This document shows positions 56,400-64,000 of a stretch of DNA of 64,000 nucleotides, piece after piece. Location: assembly GCA_963556695.1 (NCBI GenBank), contig CAUWAG010000018.1, positions 4,464,001 to 4,528,000 on the forward strand, read 5' to 3'. How positions within the stretch are numbered: the first letter of the stretch is position 1; each line of letters begins with the position of its first letter. Both the position numbers and the translations under genes were made by a program. The notes beneath the pieces are model-generated. The model was not told the origin of the DNA. It ran no database searches and saw nothing but the letters and a program-made list of their open reading frames with translations. The DNA is from Anthostomella pinea. Taxonomy: Eukaryota > Ascomycota > Sordariomycetes > Xylariales > Xylariaceae.

Positions 56400-56995
56400 C
56401 AGGTTTTGTATTTCTTTTAATCTCCAACCTTTTAATATAGTTCTATCGTATTAGCAATTTTTATATATAATATATACTTATAAGTTATATATATAACCTT
56501 ATTTCATATTGATCCAGGTTTTTTAAGTATTAGATAAATGTAGCCTCTTTATAACGTAGACAAACGCTTACTTTTTGAAGCCGTTTATATCGAGTTTTAA
56601 ATATATTATTTCGATAATTAATACGCGTAATATACCTGTTAAACTTTTTTGTTACTATTTATAACTTTGGGTTTTTAATCGGTATACGCAATAACGTTAA
56701 TTTTTTACCTATAATTTCGCTTATCATCATTTAATATTTAAAAATAAAGATAATAAGCCTTTTTATAAGGCATAAATTATTTAATGAAGTATTAATAATA
56801 TATAAAAAGCCGTTTATAAACTGCTTACTAGTAATTCTTTTGTCTTTTAAAACTCATATCTTTTAAATATAACTTAGTTTAACAGTTATTCTTTTATAAA
56901 AAGGCTTCGTTATCGAACTTTACGTGTATACGTTATTGTTAAGCGGTAAACATTATTTTAATAGTTGATTTTTTAATACGTTTTAATTTGTAGTG

Positions 56996-57536
56996 TGTTA
57001 CAAACCAACGAACAGTGCGGCCTGATAGCAGGCCAAGAGGAGACGATTGGAAACAGGTTGACCAGTAAGTGGGGTACTGATCAGTGGAGATATCAGAGCA
57101 ATGGAGCAACGGTACACAAATCACGTGGCCAGCAGAACCTGGGTCACGTGACTAAGAATTTGGATCACGTGACTAAGAATTTGGATCACTGGATCACCAT
57201 GGTGATCCAGTGAGCAAGATCACCTTGGATCACCGGTGATCCATGGTGAGCCACCTAATCAGTGAGGGAGAGATTGGATATATAAGGACAGACATTTCCC
57301 AGCTAGATAGAAAGATAGTCTCTACCTTAGTGATCAATCTAAGCATCTTAGCCAACCCTAAGGTGGGAGAAATCTCCTGACGACTCGACTATACAATGAT
57401 CCACTTGATCAGACCAAGCCCTAGCATCTGAGTGTCTTCTAGTTAATAGAAGCCTCTATCGTCCTTTGTGTTGACTTATCTCAGAACATAAACCCTACAG
57501 AACCCTTTAGCCTTATAGGTTAGACAGCTCATCACA
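56996..57536 (+). repeat. Solo LTR, family B (541 bp), empty LINE site
   Basis: It runs from TGTTACAAACC to GCTCATCACA and is the same LTR as the one split by the LINE at 8683-14784, in the opposite orientation. The segment CTTAGTGATCAATCT (near 57341) carries the LINE target sequence once. Flanks TAGTG and ATAAG do not match, possibly because they have mutated. It includes repeats of CACGTGACTAAGAATTTGG and the palindrome at 57186-57213. Confidence 0.88.
57186..57213. repeat. Perfect 28-bp palindrome inside LTR family B
   Basis: The sequence reads the same on both strands, with CCATGG at its centre (57197-57202). A second palindrome GGATCACCGGTGATCC lies at about 57227-57242. Together with GATCAC repeats, this part of the LTR could form strong hairpins. 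Confidence 0.9.
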
Positions 57537-58300
57537 ATAAGCTTGCGTTTTTATTATCTTAATCAACTAAGGAAACCGTGTACCGTTTATTTACTTTATT
57601 TATTACCTTACTATACGCGTTTGAACCTTATTGGTTAGCTAAAATATACAGTTGTAATGTTATATTTAATATCGTTTATATCTCATTAAGTTATTTATAA
57701 AAGTTATATGTTTTCATAAAGATTTTATATATAAGTTGAGTTATAATCAAAGCGGTTAATTTTATTTACTTATAAAAATTTAATATAATCTATTTTAATG
57801 AAGTCAAGTTTTTTATACTTGTCACAAGTTTTTTACCTTTATATTTAATATATTAATTGCTGTTAATTTATTCATATTATTATAATTAATATATATTTAA
57901 GCTTATTATGACGTTTTGTATATGTGAATATAACATAAAAGCCCTTGTTTACTATGTACCTATAACTATCACTGGGTAAAGAGGGGAAAAAGATCGAGCG
58001 GCACCGCCAAATCTGGTAGGCAACTAGATAAGTCTGTCCGCCCCACAATTCAGAGCCCTAGTGGGTCTGGGACAACCAGTCGTCCAAGAGGTCACATGCT
58101 GTCACATGATCCCAGGATCATCACCAATAGTAGCGACGTAACAACCATCACAAGTATGTTAAGTTTCAATATGTTATAAAATATAAATTAAACGTATAAC
58201 TATCAGCTAATAACGTTATTAATATATATATATTATAACGTAGCTTTGTAGTTTCAAGTATAATATAAAGGCTTTAAACTGTCAAGCGGCTTATTATTAC

Positions 58301-58945
58301 CTTAATCATTCAATTGGTTAGATCTACGATTAAGTGGGTCCCATTCCTTGATACATCTTAATACTTCAGGCTGCCTAGTGGTCTGAGCTTTTCTCAGGTA
58401 ATCATCGAGCACGATTAATAAGGGGTAGTACGCCTGCGCCACACAGTGAATGTGCGCAAGCCACATCCCACCTTTGGGTTCATGCCCGCTCAAAAGACGT
58501 CTTCTCAAAACATTGGAGGGTAACCTTCACCTATTCAAAGTACTTGTATCATTAAGCGGACGCATACATAACGCAAGGAGCCTTAGTAGACGTGTCTTTA
58601 CGGTCATCTCCCCGTGTCATCTCTCGCTGCCTGGAGGAGAACTGAACCCCATAGCCTGGCCAGCTTGGCACTGACTCATCTGACATCGTCCTAGAATCTA
58701 TGAAAAACAACATGTGGTCTCTACCATCTTGCATACTCTGAGCTACTAGAAGTAGACGAAGTCCTCACGAAAGCGACAAACCCTGTCAGCATGAATGCAG
58801 CTTTTCATCTCTGAAAGCGGTTATCGTAACCCATCCTCACATGTGTTCGACGTCTTCCAATTGATCAACCGGCTCATTTTCTCTATACTCCTTCTGCTTC
58901 TCTATCAGCGCGACTTTCATAGCTACTTCACAGCAATAAACCCAA
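58301..58945. other. Intergenic before the Hsp70-like gene
   Basis: A minus-strand frame of 68 codons (58508-58302) has no recognised family. The last 150 bp should hold the Hsp70 promoter. The preceding patch 57970-58150 is GC-normal within the AT-rich island. Confidence 0.4.
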
Positions 58946-61750
58946 GATGGGTTGTGGCCGACGGGCTCGTTCTTGGTTCCTGGGGCTCGCTTTGTTCGCA
59001 GCCATTGTGACTGCCTGCTGCTTTTTCAAGCCCATCCAGAGCCATGGAGACCAGAGCCATGGGGCGATGTCACTGACTATGGCACTGTAATCGGTATCGT
59101 GAGTACTTCGGACCTTTAACCCGGGAATTTGGGGTGATCTAATGAGTTTTCACGGCAGGATGTGGGCACTGTGAGTGCCTACAGTAACATCTACATTGGA
59201 CTGCCTGCTCCCCTTTCAGCACACATATAGGTCCTCTGCTATTCCAGAATCACCGCGGGGTAGCGGTGAAAGCTCGCTGCCACGTTGCATGCTGAGGTGG
59301 GCTAACTGAGCTGACAGTCATATTCGCGAGTAGCTGTGCTACATGACAAGGAACCCAAAGTCCTGGAGATTGAAAGGGGACACAACTCAATGCCATCATA
59401 CGTCGCTTTCACAGATGAAGGCGTCCTGATTGGAGAGGGTATCTGATATCCGACCGCCCACGTAACGGATAACCTGTGTCCGCTAACACCACGAAGACGC
59501 AAAATCCCAGCTTGCACAGAATGCAGACAGAACCCTGTTTGGTATGAAGCGCCTTTTGGGGCGAAGCTGGTCTGATAGCGAAGTCCAAGCCAACCTCGAT
59601 GATCTCCCATACAATGTCGTCAATCACGAAGACAAGCCTTGTATCCGAGTCCAAGTCCAGGGAAAGGAGAAGATCATATCTCCTGAAGAAGTCACCAGCA
59701 TGTTGATTGGAAAGCTGAAGAGTACCGCAGAGACCTTCTTGGATGAGGAAGTCACCCATGCCGTCGCGGCTGTTCCAGCATACTTCAACGACTCCCAACG
59801 ACAGGCACTCAAGGACGCAGGAGAGATGGCCGGGCTACAGATTCTTCGTATCGTCAACGAACCCACTGCGGCAGCGATAGCTTACGGACTCGACATGACG
59901 AGTGACGACCGGTCCATTATCGTCTACGACCTCGGTGGCACTGAACTGGACATATCACTACTTACTGTGGAGGACGGCATCTTCGAGATACTTGCGACGG
60001 GGGGACCCATCTATTTGGGTGGTGATACGATCAACCAACAAATAATTGAATAGTATGTTGTTTGAGTTTCTGTACCAGTAATGCGAGGAGTTGCTAATAA
60101 TTAGGGGTAGTCTACTGAAACAGTTCCACGAGAAGAATCCCGATGTCGCAATTGATAGCCAGACCATGGCTAAAATCGATGGCGAGGTGGAAAGAGGCAA
60201 GAGAGAGCTGTCTTCACGCGAGGTGTACCAAGTGGAGGTCAAGGCTGTTCGTGAAGGGCTAAACTTTTCCCAGACTCTTACCAGGGCAAAGCTCGAGGAC
60301 CTGAACGCGGCAATATTCGAGGCTACGATTGCACCCCTTCGGGAAATCTTGGTGGGTGAGTGCTGCCCCTTTTGCAGGAAACTGGTTTCTCGTATCGGCC
60401 ACGTCTGAATATTGATGGAATGTGCGAGACGCAGGACCTGTCGATGACATCCTTGCTGTTGGCGGTTCTAGCAATACCCCGAAGGTAGGCGTACTGTTCA
60501 CCGGACCTCACATCAGTTCCGGTATGCTGATGATTCTCAAGGTACTTGAACATGTCGAGCAATATTTTGGCCGTCCGGTGTCCAAGGGGGTTCAGCCCTC
60601 CGAGGCCACTGTTATTGGCGCTGCGATCCAGGCTTCGATCCTCTCAGTGGAATATGATGAGGGATGCATTTTGTATGTTGAGATAGCTCAACTTCCTATT
60701 GGAATCGTAAGGTTACATCGCTCTGTTTTGTGTGCTTTTTTGGCGGCACGACCATATACTCAAAATATAACATAGGAGACGACCGGTGGCTTGATGCGGA
60801 GGATGATCATGCGAAACACCATGCTGCCCACGAGCCCGAGCCAGACGTTCTCCACGACTACCACTAACCAGTCCAGTATTCTGGTAAAGGTGTACGAAGG
60901 AGAGCGGGCAACGACCAATGACAGCATCCAGCTCGCCAGTTTTGAGCTCACGGGAATCCCGCCTGCTCCTGCTGGTGGTCCGGAGATCCAAGTTAGATTC
61001 AAGCTTGACGTTCGTTTGCCCGCCCTCCTGTTTGGAGGATTGCAAGGCAGCTGCTGACGTAACCTAGTTGAAGGGCCTGCTCAAGGTTACAGCACTTGAC
61101 CTAGGTAATGTCCCACGCTAATGATTGCCTTCAACGGACTGATAATGAGCGAGCAGCTGCGGGAAAGAAGGAGGGCATCGACAATGTAAGAATTGAAGCT
61201 CTGCGACCTGGAGTTCTCAGCTGACAGTAGTATAGATCCAAACCTCTTACGGCAGAGGTGACAAGGAAGAAGATATCGACAATATCTTGCTTTCCGCTGA
61301 GTACGTAGCGATGTGCGCTATCCCGTGAATTACCACCAGCTGATCGACAATTCCCAGAGAACACGGGGAAGAGGACCAGGCTCTCTACAGGCACATGAAC
61401 GAGCGCAATCGCCTGGATACCTACATTCGTGCTATCGACGGCTACCTTAAAGATTATGAATGGACACAGTGGCGTGGCAGCGTTGACCAGAGGGAGTGCG
61501 TTGTTCCCTGAAACCTGGCTTTGAACTGGTCTAGAACTGACCCATGAAAAAGGAGAATCCTGGATGCTGTTCGAGAGACGCGCGAATTGCTTAAGGAAAA
61601 CTACCACATTGCACCGACCGAGGCCTTTCTGGAGCGGGAGAATACACTGCTAAACTTGTATGTTCCTTTTGACGCTTTGATACCTCACCGAACTGATCCC
61701 CCGTTAGCTTTGGAAACCGTGTACTAGAGGGCTACGTCGAAGCTTGGTCG
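58946..61750 (+). pseudogene. Divergent ER-type Hsp70 (BiP/Kar2-like), many exons, probable frameshift
   Basis: ATG 58946 opens a signal-peptide-like start (RSWFLGLALFAAIVTACC). A one-base shift at the T-run 59021-59030 is needed to reach WGDVTDYGTVIGI. Exons then follow in phase: 59159-59170 (DVGT, 12 nt), 59318-59438 (SYSRVAVLHDKEP, MPSYVAFTDEGVLIGE), 59497-60052 (AVAAVPAYFNDSQRQALKDA, RIVNEPTAAAIAYGL), 60111-60355, 60429-60484 (DDILAVGGSSNTPK), 60542-60706, 60776-61009 (ETTGGLMRRMI, FELTGIPPAPAGGPEIQV) and 61068-61104. Later pieces (EEDQALYRHMNERNRLDTYI, ILDAVRETRELLKENY) form the lid. Hsp70s fold proteins by ATP-driven cycles; Kar2 works in the ER lumen. The ATP loop DLGGGTFD is reduced to DLGGTELD, and no HDEL end was seen. 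It is a diverged paralogue or a decaying copy. Confidence 0.75.
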
Positions 61751-62879
61751 ATTGACGGCAGGATCGAGGCTTCGTCAAAGATTCAACTTGGGGATCATGA
61801 CGAGTTGTGGATAGTGGTCTCGCATTTGAGGCGGCTGGAACACTGGAACACCAGGTTCTGGGCTGCAGCCCTACTCTCCAATCCAGGGCGAGTAAAGGAT
61901 GATTTCCAGCTTGCTCTTTCTTTTTTACTTGCTAGCATGTGTATGCTCACTCGGCCATATTTAGGGAAGCAGCAACTCTGTATAGGCGGAGGATAGACGA
62001 GCTGTGGACTAAATGACTAGAAAACCCTAGTTTCCACAACGACCACTCCTCTTTCTCATGCCTCATGCCAGTACACCAAAGAAGGTTTACCTGTTCCAAA
62101 GCCAATGCCCTTTTATTAAGGCTACCCGCCTTGCTTTGCTACGGTCGATTTATGCGATAATTCCAGGGGCGTGTTAGGGCTCCTGCGGACCAGGACCTTG
62201 CCTTGGAGGTGTTACGCGTCGACCACCTTTTTCGGCATGTTTTCCCTCTGCAAGAAAATACCTACTGGTGACGCAGGCTCGCACAGCCACGATACTGCGG
62301 GCGCAGAGTCGTTCGTGATATTCCTCATACCTACACGTGGCGTTGCTCATTACCACCACAAAGTGATGAGGACTGCATGGGTTATCTTCGATACTTGCGA
62401 AGCGATGAAACACCACTGGTACAGAAAAGGAGAGCCGTACCCAGAGAAAGGGGTGAGTGATTATCGACGCTTGTTCCCATGTGTACCATCAACATGGTTT
62501 CCTTTCACTGTGCTTCACGACGCAATTACAATTGCGCGAGGCACACGAGGCGCGCTGTCACGCGATGTCAACGAACGCTACCAGCCCAAGCAATGACTAC
62601 CCGTATTGGATTTATTCAATTTTACGCCCATACGCCGCGCATGTGACCCGCGAATCGAATTCCCAAAATCGAATTCCCAATGTCATGTGGAGAACCGGGC
62701 TTGCTCCGTCACGCAGGACGTTTACGCCGCAAGTCACCCCCAAGCTGTTTTCCGTCCGTATGACCCCTAGCGCAAACCAATACGTAGCACCTTCAACCGT
62801 CGTGGCAAAACCGAGAGTATCATCGTCATTCATATCATATTTATATTCCCATGGGCTCAAGTAAATACACACACAACAT
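61751..62879. other. Intergenic, no supported gene
   Basis: It may contain the true 3' end of the Hsp70-like gene (frame 61805-61996). A plus-strand frame at 62171-62596 lacks an ATG start and a family match. Confidence 0.4.
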
Positions 62880-64000
62880 CTATTCATCATGAACAGGCTT
62901 GACCAGATCGTCCGGAGCTCCCTTCTCATCCTCCTCGAACTCCTGCGGCATGCCGACGGGGCGGTTCTTGGCGAACCTGACGGTGCCCCACGCCGAGGGC
63001 GACTGCTTGAACATGAGGTCGATCTCCTCCAGGTTGCGGCCCATCGTCTCGGGGAACAGGAAGTACACCGACACGGGGACGCAGGCCGAGATGACCGCGA
63101 ACACGATGTAGTACTGCCAGCCAATTGTATTAATGGCAACGGGCGTGATCATGACCACCACGAAGTTCCTACAAATCCGAAGGTTAGCCACCTGATCACC
63201 ACCAGCAGTTCTGAAGTATGAGAGGCGCGAACATACCAAAGCCAATGGTTAGCCGTAGAAATCGAGCTCATAGCCATGCGTAGACGAAGGGGCGCGACTT
63301 CGGTGCAGTACAAGAAGTTGGCACCCAAAAATCCAATCGGTACGAACATGTTGTAAAGATAGATGAAGCAGCCGGCGGCGATCTGGGCGCTCGTGTTCTC
63401 CTTGCCGAACGACGTCGCTACGGCGAGCGCGACCATGCAGCACGCCATGCCGCCGCCGCTGACGATGAAGACGGCCCGGCGGCCGAACCGGTCGATGGCC
63501 AGGAAGGCCAGGAACGACGACAGGAACTTCCAGGTCAGCGCGCCGCCGGAGAGGACGCGGGACAACTCGGGGCTGAGCCCCAGGTTCTGCTGGAACAAGA
63601 TCGGCGCGTACACGCTGATCAGATTGCTTCCGCTGCGGTGGTTGTTAGTCACGTAGTTGTTGGCATGCACAACGTTGGTTGGGCGTTGAAGGGATCACAT
63701 ACGACATTTGCTGGTAGAACTGCAACAGCATACACAGTCCGAAACGGTAGAGGAGCTTATCCTCGCCCATCTTGAGCATGTCGGTAAACTTCACACCGCC
63801 GGCGCTGGTGATCTCAAGCGAGTGCTCAATACCCGTCATCTCAGCCTCGACCTCCATCGAATCCCCAGCACGTGCGCGCAAGATGGCGAGGTTGGCGCGG
63901 GCCTCTTCGTTGTGGGCCTTCATCAGCAGCCAACGAGGCGATTCCGGGAACAGGTAGACGGAGGCCATAAGGACGAGCGAGGAAAAGCAGGCAATGGCGA
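62880..64000 (-). CDS. MFS sugar porter, C-terminal part (continues beyond the window)
   Basis: Exons 64000-63703 (open at the right edge), 63632-63237 and 63168-62880. Introns of 70 and 68 bp have GT..AG ends and keep frame. Sugar-porter signatures are present: PESPRWLLMKAHNEEARANL in the central loop, LQFYQQMSGSNLISVYAP (helix 7), DRFGRRAVFIVSGG (the loop D-R-x-G-R-R motif) and YFLFPETMGRNLEEIDLMF near the end. It is a plasma-membrane transporter for a hexose, disaccharide or polyol; the substrate is not predictable from this part. The N-terminal half lies outside the window. No lesions were seen. Confidence 0.93.

Larger units (their letters stand above)
54950..58300. other. AT-rich, RIP-like island
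   Basis: Long stretches consist of T, A and TpA-rich words with almost no open frames (no ORF of 60 codons between 54836 and 56939). GC-normal patches correspond to discrete inserts: solo LTRs (55188-55444, 56996-57536), the arms of a foldback element (55732-56399) and an unexplained patch at about 57970-58150. This bimodal pattern is what RIP or similar mutation of older repeats leaves behind. Confidence 0.85.

Noticed and set aside
62171..62596. Plus-strand frame of 141 codons
   Set aside because: No ATG start, no recognisable domain.

Overview
The window looks like nuclear DNA of a filamentous ascomycete (Pezizomycotina). Genes carry short introns (about 44-150 bp) with GT..AG ends and CTAAC/CTGAC-type branch sites. 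The families present (HET, DUF3632, 2EXR, DUF6594-like, Clr5-like/ankyrin, ABM-like, MFS sugar porters) are typical of this group. Repeats show C:G-to-T:A decay of the kind left by repeat-induced point mutation (RIP). No bacterial, CRISPR or organelle features were seen. The species cannot be fixed from sequence alone.

Layout. 1-2818: a HET-domain gene broken by one stop codon, head to head with a kinase-like gene cut off by a DNA transposon. 2819-15076: a nested repeat block. It holds a pogo-type transposase remnant, two different Ty3/gypsy chromodomain elements, and two copies of one Tad-like LINE. The plus-strand LINE sits inside a solo LTR, which itself sits inside the 3' LTR of a gypsy element. 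Direct target duplications (12 bp and 5 bp) prove the order of insertion. 15695-25000: a small Cys-containing gene, a secreted aldose 1-epimerase, an unknown Lys/Arg-rich protein, a DUF3632 protein and two relics (2EXR, DUF6594-like). 25842-38432: two large ankyrin proteins, mitochondrial frataxin, a MYND-finger protein with a frameshift and a small Ser/Tyr-rich protein. 38433-43323: mostly non-coding, with a polypyrimidine tract and a tRNA-like Pol III unit. 43324-48124: a secreted Ser/Thr-rich protein, a secreted zinc metallopeptidase and an ABM-like protein. 48410-50771: a HET relic, a solo LTR and a Tc1-type transposon. 51769-54009: an eight-exon MFS transporter. 54950-58300: an AT-rich, RIP-like island with solo LTRs and a foldback element. 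58946-61750: a divergent ER-type Hsp70 with many exons. 62880-64000: the 3' part of an MFS sugar porter that runs off the right edge.

The recurring theme is gene decay. At least six reading frames, in both repeats and apparently single-copy genes, are broken by one or two stop codons. Most fit a CpA-to-TpA change. Ordinary housekeeping genes (frataxin, epimerase, transporters) remain intact. No operon-like pathway is evident. The window reads as an accessory, repeat-flanked region with a few conserved genes embedded in it.
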